Assembly (NCBI GenBank): GCA_030538275.1
Contig: JAUNUH010000002.1
Coordinates: 186,001-250,000, forward strand
Reading direction: 5' to 3'
DNA: 64,000 bases
DNA from: Flavobacteriaceae bacterium
Lineage (GTDB): Bacteria > Bacteroidota > Bacteroidia > Flavobacteriales > Weeksellaceae
In this document: positions 54,739 through 64,000 of the stretch, piece after piece
How positions within the stretch are numbered: the first letter of the stretch is position 1
How the letters are laid out: each line of letters opens with the position of its first letter
Program-made: the position numbers and the translations under genes
The notes under the pieces: generated by a model
Told to the model about the DNA's origin: nothing
What the model saw: only the letters and a program-made list of their open reading frames with translations
Databases searched by the model: none

Positions 54739-56100
54739 TCAAATCGCATTTTTATCACCTCTTAACATATTGGCGGCAGTGCGGTAAATGATGCGCAGAT
54801 CGAGCCCAAAACTCCAGTTTCTAATGTAGTAAATATCGCTCTGAATACGGTTTTCCATATCTTTATTTTCAATAATTTCACCTCGGAAGCCTTCTACCTG
54901 CGCCAATCCTGTAATTCCAGGCTTTACATAATGTCTGAAATTATATTTGGAAATAATTTGGTTGTAATGATTGTTTTGATTCACCATATGTGGGCGCGGG
55001 CCTACAACAGACATATCTCCTCTCAGAACATTCCAGAATTGCGGTAGCTCGTCAAGACTGGTTTTACGCAGAATTCTACCAAAATTGGTAACTCTAGGGT
55101 CGTTTCTCACCGTAATTTTTGAATCAGAATATTTGTTTTGAATCATGGTTCTGAATTTATAACAATCAAAAACCTGGTTGTCCATGCCATGTCTTTTTTG
55201 TTTGAAAAAAACAGGTAATCCACTGTGTAATAAGATTATAACAAATATAATTGGAAATAACCAACTGGCGATGAAGACAAAGAACAAAATAGAGAAAATG
55301 ATATCAAAAAGTCGTTTTAATGTGGCGTTGAACTCATTATCGAGCGGAAAGTTAAATAAATTAATATAGGGAAAGTTGCCGGCCAAAAAATAGGAACTAG
55401 GCATTAATTTGGTTCCGAATATCTCTGAAATCACATAAAATTTGATGTTTCTATCTTCTGCAATAAATCTCAATAATTTTTCTACCTGCGTATTTTGTGC
55501 AAATTCATCCCAATTAATAAAAACTACATTGATGTCATTTTCGTTAATAAATTGGTTTAAATCATTCTCTAAAAAACTGTTTTGAGAAAAATTCTTAATG
55601 AATTTAAATCCTAGCCAAGAGTTGGTTGAAATACTTTCTATAAATTGTTGTGTAAAATTATTACTGCCGATTACCAGCGTATTCAGCGTAGGTAGATTGT
55701 TTGAATTACGCCGCAAATACCGTATATAAACAGCATTACCTAGAATCAAAAGCCCAAAATAGATGAGCAAAAAACCACTGATATGTATATTAATATAATG
55801 TGTGGCGTTGATTAAAAACCAATATAAAAGAACAAAAAATGTGTATAAAAATGCAAATTCTATAATTTTCCAAATGAGTTGTGGAATTTGCGTTGTGGCA
55901 TTGATGAGGTTTTGCCGACTGATAAAGTAAGTAAAGATGGTAGAAATAATAGAAATTAAAAGTAACGAAGGATAGGCATGGCCATCTTTCCAGAATAATT
56001 TAAACGTTATTAAATTAGCTAATCCAAAACTTAAAAAATTAATAAGAATAAATAATAAAAAATGAACCTTTATTTTACTGCTTTCACTTTTATTTTGCAT
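54739..56100 (-). CDS. Polyprenyl-phosphate sugar-1-phosphate transferase (WcaJ-like)
   Basis: A 453-residue priming enzyme of surface polysaccharide synthesis. It has four N-terminal helices, a CoA-binding-like soluble domain (about 135-245) and a C-terminal bacterial sugar transferase domain (about 262-453) with the membrane segment [50 protein letters not shown] and VVGPRPH. It moves a sugar phosphate to undecaprenyl phosphate at the inner membrane and so starts the repeat unit. The identity of the sugar is unknown. It overlaps the O-antigen ligase-like gene by 11 bases. Confidence 0.95.
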   Translation of the reverse strand: MQNKSESSKIKVHFLLFILINFLSFGLANLITFKLFWKDGHAYPSLLLISIISTIFTYFISRQNLINATTQIPQLIWKIIEFAFLYTFFVLLYWFLINATHYINIHISGFLLIYFGLLILGNAVYIRYLRRNSNNLPTLNTLVIGSNNFTQQFIESISTNSWLGFKFIKNFSQNSFLENDLNQFINENDINVVFINWDEFAQNTQVEKLLRFIAEDRNIKFYVISEIFGTKLMPSSYFLAGNFPYINLFNFPLDNEFNATLKRLFDIIFSILFFVFIASWLFPIIFVIILLHSGLPVFFKQKRHGMDNQVFDCYKFRTMIQNKYSDSKITVRNDPRVTNFGRILRKTSLDELPQFWNVLRGDMSVVGPRPHMVNQNNHYNQIISKYNFRHYVKPGITGLAQVEGFRGEIIENKDMENRIQSDIYYIRNWSFGLDLRIIYRTAANMLRGDKNAI

Positions 56101-57307
56101 TTGTCGTAATTCTAAGCTTAAAATGATACACCGAAATTATAAATATCATAAATGTAAGCAGACCTCTTTGTCGCCACAAAAATGATTCGGTAAAACCTAA
56201 TCCAAATATCACCAAAATTACACTGATTACCATAAAATTTTGTCGAAAATCCTTTATTAATTGTAAAAGAATTATCAAATAAAGAGAGATTCCAATTATA
56301 CCTAATTCCACAAGTAGTTGAATATATTGATTATGAAAATTATAATTCCAATAATCGGGATACAATTCTTTTTTTTGATGATTCTGCTCTATCAAATCTT
56401 GTGATGCACCAACGCCAACACCCTGCAACCAGGCCTTTTTTTCGGTTAAAATTTCTGTGCCTACTCTTGCTTGTAACAGTCGGATACTTGTTCCAGTCCA
56501 GGGATACACGACGCCAAATTTTTCTGAATGAAACACTTCGCTATAGTTGGTTTTGAACTCAGAAAATATTCTTTTTTGCAAAGGTTGAATTAAAAATATG
56601 GCAATAACCATTAAAAAAATGGTTCCCAGGGAAATGTACCATTTTTTTCGCCTCATGATGAATTGAAAAATAACGGCCAAAACAAAAAATGATATGAGTA
56701 ATTTTGAATTCAAAAGTAAAAGAAACAAAATTAAAGATGTGATTATGAATAAATTAAGGTATTTTTCGGGTTGTAGATCAACCAGTAATATCAATAAACA
56801 TATCGTGACTAAAAATGAAACATAAATGGCATTCAACCGGAAGGGTTCTACCAAATTATGATAAAAAAAGAAGGAATTTTCTTGAAATATTTGATATTTC
56901 AAAAATGCAACAAATAGAAAACACCAAAACAAAACGGCAAGAAAAACGCCAAAATATCGCCACAAATCATAAAATTTGTCTTGAGATAAGACGGGAGAAA
57001 AAAACAAACTCAGCGGCAACAAACCCAAGGGTAGAAATCGCGTTAATGATTTCAATGTGAAATCGGGATTTTCTGACCAAAAAAAACTAATGCCTATTAG
57101 CAAAAACAGACTGATTAATAGGTAATTGATAGCTTCTTTTTTGCGTGAAATAGCGGGAATTCCAAAAATAATATTCAACCCAACAAACAAGCCTACGGCC
57201 ACACTGCTATAGGCATATCTTAATGGAATAGAACACAATAAGACAAAACTTGTCCAAAAAAATATTTGTTGTCGTAATGACTCATTATGTTTGAATTTTA
57301 TTGGCAT
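56090..57307 (-). CDS. O-antigen ligase/polymerase family membrane protein
   Basis: A 405-residue protein with about eleven helices and one large periplasmic loop (about 250-330: EVFHSEKFGVVYPWTGTSIRLLQ, GVGVGASQDLIEQ, NYNFHNQYIQLLVELG). The NFHNQYIQLLVELG pattern is typical for the Wzy_C (O-antigen ligase/polymerase) domain. It either polymerises repeat units in the periplasm or ligates them to lipid A-core. It overlaps genes at both ends (11 and 10 bases), so this is a tight operon with the priming transferase and the glycosyltransferase. A second protein of this type is at 60709. Confidence 0.9.
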   Translation of the reverse strand: MPIKFKHNESLRQQIFFWTSFVLLCSIPLRYAYSSVAVGLFVGLNIIFGIPAISRKKEAINYLLISLFLLIGISFFWSENPDFTLKSLTRFLPLGLLPLSLFFSPVLSQDKFYDLWRYFGVFLAVLFWCFLFVAFLKYQIFQENSFFFYHNLVEPFRLNAIYVSFLVTICLLILLVDLQPEKYLNLFIITSLILFLLLLNSKLLISFFVLAVIFQFIMRRKKWYISLGTIFLMVIAIFLIQPLQKRIFSEFKTNYSEVFHSEKFGVVYPWTGTSIRLLQARVGTEILTEKKAWLQGVGVGASQDLIEQNHQKKELYPDYWNYNFHNQYIQLLVELGIIGISLYLIILLQLIKDFRQNFMVISVILVIFGLGFTESFLWRQRGLLTFMIFIISVYHFKLRITTNAK

Positions 57308-58383
57308 GCCTGAATCATGAAATTAAGATATTCATTATTAATTACATTCCAAGCATATTTTGATTGTATTTTCTCTAAATTATTTGAAATAAAATGAGAA
57401 TTTCTGGGCTCAAAGTCTAGAATATGGCTCACATCTTTTGCAGATTCAAAATAGTAGGCATCTTGTTGCAGTATAGCCGCATTAAATTCATTATTGTTTG
57501 CCGCAATACAACTTCCAGACGCCATAGCTTCCAGCAAAGAGGGATTGGTACCGCCTACAGAATGTCCATGAAAGTATAAATGACTAAAATACCGTAGATT
57601 TTCTAATTTGTTTTGGTCATAAATAGCACCTAAAAAGCGAATATTTCTATTATTTCTGAATTTTTCATACATTTTTCGTCCAAATTGGGTTTTTTCTGTA
57701 TTTCCAATGACCAAAAATGGAAATTTTTGTTGTGACATGACGTAACCATCCAATATCATTTCGATATTATTTTCTGGCTCCATTCTGGCAATAAGCATAT
57801 TATAGGCATTTTTTTCTAGATTAAATTCATTCAAAATTTCTTGATTGGAATGATTAAATACATTTGCGCCGTATGCTATATAAGTAGAAGCTGCATTGTA
57901 ATTTTCTTTCAAATAAGATTGAATTCCCAGAGAATCTGCAATGAGGTAATCACTGGATTTAACCGCTAATTTTTCTGAATATTTTAAAAATCCTTGAACT
58001 TTTTTAGAATATTTGCTTCTTTTCCATTCCAGACCATCCATATTGGTGATGATAATACTGTTTTTTGGTAATAATTTGCACCAAATAGCATTGCTAGTAT
58101 ATCCCAGTTGTAACAAAACGTCAAAATTTCGTTTTCGCGCATCCATTATACAATTGAAATCGTAAATAAACTGTCCGGCCGTACCCATTTTATCTTCTGG
58201 GTCATTGCAATGAATTATTTTTACTTGGTTGAATTGATTTTTCTTGTAAGGATGTAAACTCGAATTATAAACAAAAACTTCATGACCTTTTTGGGCAGCA
58301 AATACCGCAAAATTTTCTGCAAATTGCTCAAATCCGCCATGGTGATTGGGAATTCCCCTTGTACCCAGAATACCTATTTTCAT
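57298..58383 (-). CDS. Glycosyltransferase, GT4-like with DUF1972 N-terminus
   Basis: A 361-residue cytoplasmic or membrane-associated glycosyltransferase of the rhamnosyltransferase-like group. The N-terminus GILGTRGIPNHHGGFEQFAE is the mark of DUF1972, and HGHSVGGTNPSLLEAMASG (about 272-290) is the GT4-type donor-binding segment. The acceptor sugar cannot be read. It overlaps the ligase-like gene by 10 bases and follows the UDP-GlcNAc 2-epimerase with a 49-base gap, so all four genes probably form one transcript. Confidence 0.92.
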   Translation of the reverse strand: MKIGILGTRGIPNHHGGFEQFAENFAVFAAQKGHEVFVYNSSLHPYKKNQFNQVKIIHCNDPEDKMGTAGQFIYDFNCIMDARKRNFDVLLQLGYTSNAIWCKLLPKNSIIITNMDGLEWKRSKYSKKVQGFLKYSEKLAVKSSDYLIADSLGIQSYLKENYNAASTYIAYGANVFNHSNQEILNEFNLEKNAYNMLIARMEPENNIEMILDGYVMSQQKFPFLVIGNTEKTQFGRKMYEKFRNNRNIRFLGAIYDQNKLENLRYFSHLYFHGHSVGGTNPSLLEAMASGSCIAANNNEFNAAILQQDAYYFESAKDVSHILDFEPRNSHFISNNLEKIQSKYAWNVINNEYLNFMIQACQ

Positions 58384-58432
58384 TGATTATTAACTACAAA
58401 TATTTATTGGAAAGCAATTTTAGATATTAAAA

Positions 58433-59548
58433 TTAATTTAGGCTATTGATTTGAAAATAATCTTTGATGATGTCCAATATTTTTTCACTTGCACGGCCGT
58501 CACCATAAGGATTGGAAATTTGGGATATTTGCATATATCTTTCATTATCTTCGAGCAAACGAATGGTTTCTTTTACAATTTTTTCTTTGTCCGTTCCTAC
58601 AAGAATGGCATTTCCCGCCTCTATACCTTCCGTCCTTTCTGTAACATTACGCATTACCAACACAGGTTTGCCCAAGCTTGGAGCTTCTTCTTGTATTCCA
58701 CCAGAATCTGTGAGAATCACGTACGATTCATGCATTTCCTTGATAAGTTCTTGATATCCCATAGGCTCTACCAAGGTGATATTAGGCGCTGTAAGATATT
58801 GGTATGCATAGTCTTTGATATTCGGGTTGAGATGTACGGGATATACAATCTGAATTTCTGGCTTTAATTCTGCGATTTGCTGAATAGCTGCACAAATCGA
58901 CTCAAAGGGTTTTCCATGATTTTCTCTTCTGTGGCAGGTAACAAGAATTTTAAGAGGTGCAGATTCTTCCTTGTTTTTGGATAAATTCAATTTTTCTATA
59001 CCCCAAAATAGTGCGTCAATTACCGTATTTCCCACTACAAAGATATTTTTGGAGATTCCCTCATTTATCAAATTCTGTTTGGCCAGAGGTGTAGGACACA
59101 AATGTATATCTGCCAGACGAGATGTGAGTACGCGATTCATCTCTTCGGGAAAAGGCGAATAGGAGTCATGACTTCTAAGACCTGCTTCTAAATGTGCAAC
59201 AGGAATTTTATGATAAAAAGCCACCAAAGCACCTGTCATTACAGTAGTGGTGTCTCCTTGTACAATTACCAAATCAAATGATTCTTTTTGAAAAATTTCT
59301 GTGTCTAATTTTTGAATCAATCGATGCGTTAGACCCGATAATGATTGCTTGGGTTGCATAATATTCAACTGATAATTTTCTTTAATTTCAAAAAAATCAA
59401 TTACTTGCTTCAACATTTCTTTATGTTGACCAGTGATTCCTAATGTAATTTCAAAATTTTTATCCTTTTCAAATGTTTTGATCAGTGGAGCCATTTTGAT
59501 TGCTTCTGGTCTTGTTCCGAACAAGAAAAGGATCTTCTTTTTTTTCAT
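58433..59548 (-). CDS. wecB: UDP-N-acetylglucosamine 2-epimerase (non-hydrolysing)
   Basis: A 371-residue cytoplasmic enzyme that interconverts UDP-GlcNAc and UDP-ManNAc. Family motifs are FGTRPEAIKMAPL (10-22), QGDTTTVMTGAL (about 95-106), HLEAGLRS (about 119-126), PVHLNP, and TDSGGIQEEA (about 283-292). It supplies ManNAc-type sugars for the polysaccharide. No UDP-ManNAc dehydrogenase (WecC) is next to it in this window. A TATCTTTG box on the minus strand (59572-59579) lies 24 bases upstream of the start. It diverges from the glycosyltransferase at 59630. Confidence 0.95.
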   Translation of the reverse strand: MKKKKILFLFGTRPEAIKMAPLIKTFEKDKNFEITLGITGQHKEMLKQVIDFFEIKENYQLNIMQPKQSLSGLTHRLIQKLDTEIFQKESFDLVIVQGDTTTVMTGALVAFYHKIPVAHLEAGLRSHDSYSPFPEEMNRVLTSRLADIHLCPTPLAKQNLINEGISKNIFVVGNTVIDALFWGIEKLNLSKNKEESAPLKILVTCHRRENHGKPFESICAAIQQIAELKPEIQIVYPVHLNPNIKDYAYQYLTAPNITLVEPMGYQELIKEMHESYVILTDSGGIQEEAPSLGKPVLVMRNVTERTEGIEAGNAILVGTDKEKIVKETIRLLEDNERYMQISQISNPYGDGRASEKILDIIKDYFQINSLN

Positions 59549-59629
59549 ACGATGGGTAAAATATATAAAATCAAAGATATTAATTAAGAATCAATTCCAT
59601 TTATTTATATTCGTCGCAAAATTTTGTAT

Positions 59630-60742
59630 ATGAAAGTGCTTTTTCACAGTAGATCCAATCTATATACCGCACCAGGAGGGGATTTGATTCAAATGGAAAA
59701 AACCAAGGAGTATTTACAAAAGCTTGGCGTTGAGGTAGATATATTTCGTCCAGATTTGGATGTGGAATCTTATGATATAATTCATCTTTTTAATTTGATG
59801 AATCCACAAGATATATATGATATGATGCAAAAGGCCAAAAAACACAATATTCCTGTGGTACTTTCTACCATTTATGGTTTATATACCGAGTTTGAGCGCA
59901 AGGCTAGGGGCGGGGTTTTTCAACAATTGGCCAGACATATTTCGCCTTATCAAATAGAATATGTGAAAAATAGTATTCGGCATATCAAAGAAAATAGATT
60001 TCATAAAGGGGTTCAAAGAATGATGTATAAAGGATTTTATCCCATGATGAAGGAAATTGTGGATAACACCAGCGTTTTTTTACCCAATTCTGAATCTGAA
60101 ATGCTTCGTGTGGCACGAGAATTTAATTTGAATAAATATAAATATGTAAATGTGCCGAATGCGGTTGATTTACAGCTTTTTAATGAAAATGTAAAAGTGT
60201 TGCCCGAGCAAGAAAAGTTTAAGGATAGTGTGATTTGTGTTGCACGTATTGAAGGGCGAAAATCTACTCTGAATGTGGTAAAAGCCATGAAAGATCTACC
60301 ATATAATCTTTTTTTAATCGGAAAAGCCTCGCACAATCAAGGAAAATACGTTGAAAATGTAAGACGCGCTGCGCAGAAAAACGTAGAATTGAGCGGAACC
60401 GTGCCGCATGAGAATTTGCCAGGAATTTACAAAGCTGCCAAGGTGCATGTTCTTGCAAGTTGGATGGAGACACCTGGATTGTCTTCGCTAGAAGCTGCCG
60501 CCATGGGTTGCAATATCGTTGCAACGCGTAAGGGTGATACCTACGATTATTTTGGCGATTATGCTTTTTATTGTGAACCAGACGATGTGAATTCTATTCG
60601 ACAAGCAATAGAAAAAGCGCATCGCTCTCCAGTGAATCCAGAATTAGCTCAAATCATTAAAGAAAAGTGTAACTGGGAAATAACTGCGAAAAAAACGCTG
60701 GAAGCGTATCAAATGGCGTTATCTGACAATAATTTTCTCTGA
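59630..60742 (+). CDS. GT4 family glycosyltransferase
   Basis: A 370-residue glycosyltransferase with a GT-B fold. The N-terminal domain begins MKVLFHSRSNLYTAPGGDLIQ and the C-terminal donor domain has VARIEGRKSTLNVV, LSGTVPHENLPGIYKAAKVHV, and ETPGLSSLEAAAMGC (about 283-297), the nucleotide-sugar motif. The ATG at 59630 is preferred over a TTG two codons upstream. It is the only gene of the polysaccharide region on the plus strand, and its 3' end overlaps the convergent polymerase-like gene by 34 bases. It probably adds one sugar of the repeat unit. Confidence 0.93.
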   Translation: MKVLFHSRSNLYTAPGGDLIQMEKTKEYLQKLGVEVDIFRPDLDVESYDIIHLFNLMNPQDIYDMMQKAKKHNIPVVLSTIYGLYTEFERKARGGVFQQLARHISPYQIEYVKNSIRHIKENRFHKGVQRMMYKGFYPMMKEIVDNTSVFLPNSESEMLRVAREFNLNKYKYVNVPNAVDLQLFNENVKVLPEQEKFKDSVICVARIEGRKSTLNVVKAMKDLPYNLFLIGKASHNQGKYVENVRRAAQKNVELSGTVPHENLPGIYKAAKVHVLASWMETPGLSSLEAAAMGCNIVATRKGDTYDYFGDYAFYCEPDDVNSIRQAIEKAHRSPVNPELAQIIKEKCNWEITAKKTLEAYQMALSDNNFL

Positions 60743-61959
60743 ATTTCATAATAGGCCAACAAACCGCCTATAAACAAGGATTTATTGTCCATTTTGAAAT
60801 ATAATCCTAAAAATACCAAGGTAGATACAAACAAAAATAAACCTGTACTGTTGATGAGTAGTTTAATATTATTCAAATAAGTAGAGGAGGAGCGTTTTCC
60901 GTAAAAAAACAGAAATAACATACTCCAAAAAAAGAATAACAAGCCAATGATTCCCGCTTTTAAAAAAACGGTTGTGTACCCATTATGCAGAATAGGTGCA
61001 TGCCGCACTCTAGAACTTTCTGTAGTCCACATCAATCTGCCATAATTTACCGTGGCGCCCAATCCATTCCCTAGCCAAATCCCTAAATCGTCCCTGCTCA
61101 ACATTTGCAAAATCGTAACTTGGGTCTCATAAGAACGAAAATTGTCATGAAAACGGGCTGTATTATCATTGACAACATACGGATCATATATTTCACGCGG
61201 AGCGTTCTTTACCTTATACAAGAATCCCTCTATTCCAGGGGCGTTGCGGGTGGGATTGGTAGAAACTACCCATTGAAATCCCAAGACGGAAACCAAGCCA
61301 AATACCGCCAATAGGGTTAATTTTTTTTGAGTAATTGTGTATAGACCCAACATGCCCAAAGCTACCATAACAAACTGAATCATATTGGTGCGGGCGAAAT
61401 AAAATAGTAATGATAAACCGATGATAAGCAAATATATCCAATAAGCGCGCTTGGATAAATTTAAATTAAACTTCTTGTGAAAAAGTACTACAATTAATCC
61501 AAATGTTTCAAAGTCTGAAAAAAATCCAGCATGCGCTCTTATTTGCATCAAATCTTTCAAAAATTTGAAAAGAACTGCATGACCTACCATACATAAATGA
61601 ATAACGGCAAGTATCAAAGAAATATACAGTACAACTTTGAAAAAATTATTATCTGAACCCCTAAAGCATTGATAGCCAATAATTAATCCGATTATGGGTT
61701 TGATGAAATAGGCAATATCACGAATGATATTATAAGTATTATGATCATAAAAAAAAGTACGTGAAAAGGCTATAACAAAGATGGCAACAAACGACGCTAC
61801 AAGCCAAAGAAAAGGAACAGAATAATATCGCTTGATGGTAACTACTGCCAGTAACAACCATATTGCGAGACTTAATTCATATATATTGAAATAGGTGATG
61901 CCTACAGCAACGAAGAACATGATTTGATAGGGAAAATCTTTGGATAATGTAATCCTCAT
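60709..61959 (-). CDS. Polysaccharide polymerase (Wzy-like) membrane protein
   Basis: A 416-residue protein with about eleven helices and a large periplasmic loop (about 235-320: STNPTRNAPGIEGFLYKVKNAP, DNTARFHDNFRSYETQVTILQ, GNGLGATVNYG, HAPILHNGYTTVFLKAGIIG). The HNGYTTVFLKAG segment parallels the HNxYxxxLxxxG signature of the Wzy_C/ligase group. It probably polymerises lipid-linked repeat units. It overlaps the flippase by 4 bases, forming a Wzx/Wzy pair, and runs 34 bases into the opposite-strand glycosyltransferase. Sequence alone does not say which of this and the 56090 gene is polymerase and which is ligase. Confidence 0.87.
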   Translation of the reverse strand: MRITLSKDFPYQIMFFVAVGITYFNIYELSLAIWLLLAVVTIKRYYSVPFLWLVASFVAIFVIAFSRTFFYDHNTYNIIRDIAYFIKPIIGLIIGYQCFRGSDNNFFKVVLYISLILAVIHLCMVGHAVLFKFLKDLMQIRAHAGFFSDFETFGLIVVLFHKKFNLNLSKRAYWIYLLIIGLSLLFYFARTNMIQFVMVALGMLGLYTITQKKLTLLAVFGLVSVLGFQWVVSTNPTRNAPGIEGFLYKVKNAPREIYDPYVVNDNTARFHDNFRSYETQVTILQMLSRDDLGIWLGNGLGATVNYGRLMWTTESSRVRHAPILHNGYTTVFLKAGIIGLLFFFWSMLFLFFYGKRSSSTYLNNIKLLINSTGLFLFVSTLVFLGLYFKMDNKSLFIGGLLAYYEIQRKLLSDNAI

Positions 61960-63200
61960 ATCGTTTGGTTTTTCAAGTTCTTGTTCAATCTTACCAAATA
62001 TAATAAAATTACAATAGCCTCTACAGCTATCATGCTATAAAAAGCACCTTCTATATCAAAAGCTTGAATGAATAGAATCATCATTAAAATATGGATTACA
62101 GTGGCAAAATATATAATTAAAGTATAGGATTTTGTAAAATTCATGGCAAACATCAATTGCCTCAAAGCTTGAGATAAAACCAATAATAATGGAACAAATA
62201 ACATCAACTTTAATATATTTATCATTTGTGGTAAAGAATTTTGATTTATTTTGAAATATATCAAAATATTTTCCGTAAAAATAAATACCAATGCCGTTCC
62301 TATTAAAATAATTATTAAATGAACAAAATGATATGCCAACCAAATTTTAATGCCAGATACCAGTTTCTTGGCAGTTTCATGAACAACAATCGGATAGGAA
62401 AAAGTGAAAAACATAAAAATAAATGTTCTGAACACACTAAATACCTGTTCTGCAACTCTATAAAGTCCCGCAAGTGTATTGCCCAAAAGTGCTCCCACAA
62501 TCATAATAGGTAAATATTGATAGAGTGAAAGGCAAAATTCTGAAAGACAAATCCTAAAATCACGCTTTAAAATTTCAATTCCATTTTGAAAACTTTTGTG
62601 GTCAAATTTTAATTGATGACGTTTGTAAATTCGAAGAAATGCATATAAATATACCAAGGTTCCACTTATTCCAAAAAAGAAATTAACCCAAATGTAATCT
62701 GAATCTTTGTGTAAAAAAACAAAAATCATAATCAAATATCCCAGCTTGGACAACACATTGTATAGGGCTATCTTTTCAAATTCCTCAAATGCTTGAAAAA
62801 TCCAATTGGGATTCAATAATTGGGACAAAACCATAAACAAACTCAAAAATATAAGCGTATTTTCTTCGTAAAAAGGCAAAATATTTACGAATATTATCGC
62901 CAAAAGGGATAAAATAACAAAAAGTAAAACTTTGTAACTATAAATCGCAGATATTTGTTGACGCAAAAAAGAAGAATCTCTTTTATTGAGCACAATCTCT
63001 CGTGTGCCTACCAAATACGAACTATAATCAACCAATCCGCATAGAATCAGCATTAAAGAAAAAGCGATTCCAATTTTCCCCAAACCATCTTCTCCACAAA
63101 TTTTTATGATATAGGGCATCGCCAATAATGGAATTAAAATATTGACCGATTGTCCCAGCCCGTAAATAATGAAATTCTTGATCTTGTTGTAAACCTCCAT
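61956..63200 (-). CDS. Oligosaccharide flippase (Wzx/RfbX type)
   Basis: A 414-residue inner-membrane protein with about twelve helices. The N-terminus (NFIIYGLGQSVNILIPLLAMPYIIKICG) and the following GKIGIAFS are typical for RfbX/Wzx flippases of the MOP superfamily, which turn lipid-linked repeat units to the periplasmic face. The GTREIVLNKRD segment after helix 2 is a common Wzx feature. It is encoded 4 bases overlapping the polymerase and 56 bases after the chain-length-type gene. The specific glycan is unknown. Confidence 0.92.
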   Translation of the reverse strand: MEVYNKIKNFIIYGLGQSVNILIPLLAMPYIIKICGEDGLGKIGIAFSLMLILCGLVDYSSYLVGTREIVLNKRDSSFLRQQISAIYSYKVLLFVILSLLAIIFVNILPFYEENTLIFLSLFMVLSQLLNPNWIFQAFEEFEKIALYNVLSKLGYLIMIFVFLHKDSDYIWVNFFFGISGTLVYLYAFLRIYKRHQLKFDHKSFQNGIEILKRDFRICLSEFCLSLYQYLPIMIVGALLGNTLAGLYRVAEQVFSVFRTFIFMFFTFSYPIVVHETAKKLVSGIKIWLAYHFVHLIIILIGTALVFIFTENILIYFKINQNSLPQMINILKLMLFVPLLLVLSQALRQLMFAMNFTKSYTLIIYFATVIHILMMILFIQAFDIEGAFYSMIAVEAIVILLYLVRLNKNLKNQTI

Positions 63201-63256
63201 GGTCTGGATAAATCAGCATTTTCAAATAGATTTGTAAACTATTGATAAATACGTGG

Positions 63257-64000
63257 TTATAAGGATTTGCGAACAAAGATAAAACCACAAAACATAGTGA
63301 GAAAAACAAGCGGCATAATGAATTTGTACTTTCCTCTCAAGCCTTTTTTGCTGATGTGGTTGGCCGTTTGGCCAATAGGAGTTATGATGTAATCCAGATT
63401 GTAGTCATGTACTTTGAGTTCATGATTTTCTTCTATGAGTTTGATTTTATGTTCTACCAAATCGCTCAGCTGGGATTCTGTGCTTATCGCTATATTCGAC
63501 GAGCTACGGTTACTTTGCTGTACACTAGAAATCAATTGGTCAATTTGTTTGATAATCGTATCATTCGAAACAATTTTATCTCTTAAATTATCCTGAATTG
63601 TCTTCCTGTATTTTTCGTGTACCTCGCTATTATTCAGATATTCAGAAATTTTGGTTAGTGTTTCTGGATTGATTTTATTTTTGGAATATACGGTAATGTT
63701 ATGACGGCTAAAGTTTTTACCCGTTGTAAAATTTTCTACTACCTTACCCGCATCAGCATTTTCTGATAAAGTTTTGAAGACGTTATAATAACTGTCATTC
63801 TGTGATACCAAAGTGTAAATATCTACAAGTGGCTTTACCTCAATCATATATATTTTATCATCTGGTGTAATTTTTAATTCTTCAAGAAAACTTTTATTAT
63901 CAGAACCTAGCTCAGAATCCAACAATGAAATTTTGTCATACAAATAGTCAACTGTATGAAAATTGGGTTGAACCATGAGATTACTTTCATATTTTTTAAG
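63257..64000 (-). CDS. Chain-length determinant (Wzz-like) protein, 5' end outside window
   Basis: The reading frame is open to base 64000: the eight codons before the first visible ATG (63976) encode LKKYESNL, a typical Wzz continuation, so the true start and the first membrane helix lie outside. The visible 247 residues have a YESNLMVQPNF beta segment, a charged alpha-helical region with coiled-coil tendency (about 100-200 of the visible part), and one C-terminal helix (FIMPLVFLTMFCGFIFV). This layout, helix - periplasmic domain - helix, fits a polysaccharide co-polymerase that sets chain length. The exact family is uncertain because the N-terminus is missing. Confidence 0.75.
   Translation of the reverse strand, partial: LKKYESNLMVQPNFHTVDYLYDKISLLDSELGSDNKSFLEELKITPDDKIYMIEVKPLVDIYTLVSQNDSYYNVFKTLSENADAGKVVENFTTGKNFSRHNITVYSKNKINPETLTKISEYLNNSEVHEKYRKTIQDNLRDKIVSNDTIIKQIDQLISSVQQSNRSSSNIAISTESQLSDLVEHKIKLIEENHELKVHDYNLDYIITPIGQTANHISKKGLRGKYKFIMPLVFLTMFCGFIFVRKSL

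Overview
The window is a low-GC chromosome segment of a Bacteroidota bacterium, most likely class Flavobacteriia. It encodes a complete SprA (outer-membrane type IX secretion translocon), four secreted proteins with the type IX C-terminal sorting domain, the flavobacterial DUF6341/DUF6427 pair, and promoter-like sites of the Bacteroidota TTTG / TAnnTTTG type. The maeB-ruvA-sprA-gcvH order is, from memory, also common in Flavobacteriia. I cannot assign a genus from sequence alone. No rRNA, tRNA, CRISPR array, insertion sequence or prophage was seen.

Layout. 1-1057: thioredoxin (cut by the left edge) and a 2-Cys peroxiredoxin. 1058-1391: a gene-free stretch with a large GC-rich imperfect inverted repeat. 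1392-4748: a DNA-repair alkyltransferase-like protein, an unknown membrane protein, the DNA-uptake channel ComEC, and a periplasmic thioredoxin. 4883-14296: a peptide-use island of four POT-type peptide transporter genes and a secreted dipeptidyl peptidase IV, all on the minus strand. 14397-17923: a cysteine-free Crp/Fnr regulator divergent from a copper-type P-ATPase of the FixI/CcoI class. 18060-21311: an aminotransferase and MetG. 21356-25580: four tandem type IX cargo genes with near-identical C-termini and look-alike terminators. 25742-34078: PolA, prolyl oligopeptidase, a flavin oxidoreductase, a thioredoxin-like lipoprotein, a DUF4230 protein, a second GC-rich hairpin element, and 3-methyladenine glycosylase.

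34175-45851: maeB, ruvA, sprA, gcvH, a VanZ-like protein and a TonB protein, all on the plus strand. 45895-49410: a lone ABC ATPase, a small membrane protein, an alpha/beta hydrolase and MutY on the minus strand, with a perfect 21-bp inverted repeat between the first two. 49489-54693: HU, a 30-residue basic AURKAIP1/COX24-type protein, RNase G, ComF, QueD, LpxH, DUF6341 and DUF6427. 54739-64000: a surface polysaccharide locus (priming sugar transferase, two polymerase/ligase-type membrane proteins, two glycosyltransferases, UDP-GlcNAc 2-epimerase, flippase, and a chain-length-type protein cut by the right edge).

Taken together, the cell appears to secrete peptidases and adhesin-like proteins by type IX secretion, degrade protein outside the inner membrane, import di- and tripeptides through several POT carriers, and coat itself with a Wzx/Wzy-type polysaccharide. 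I did not find a clear undescribed defence or mobile system. The less ordinary signals are the peptide-transporter island, the shared-tail cargo cluster, the large palindromes and the 30-residue basic protein.
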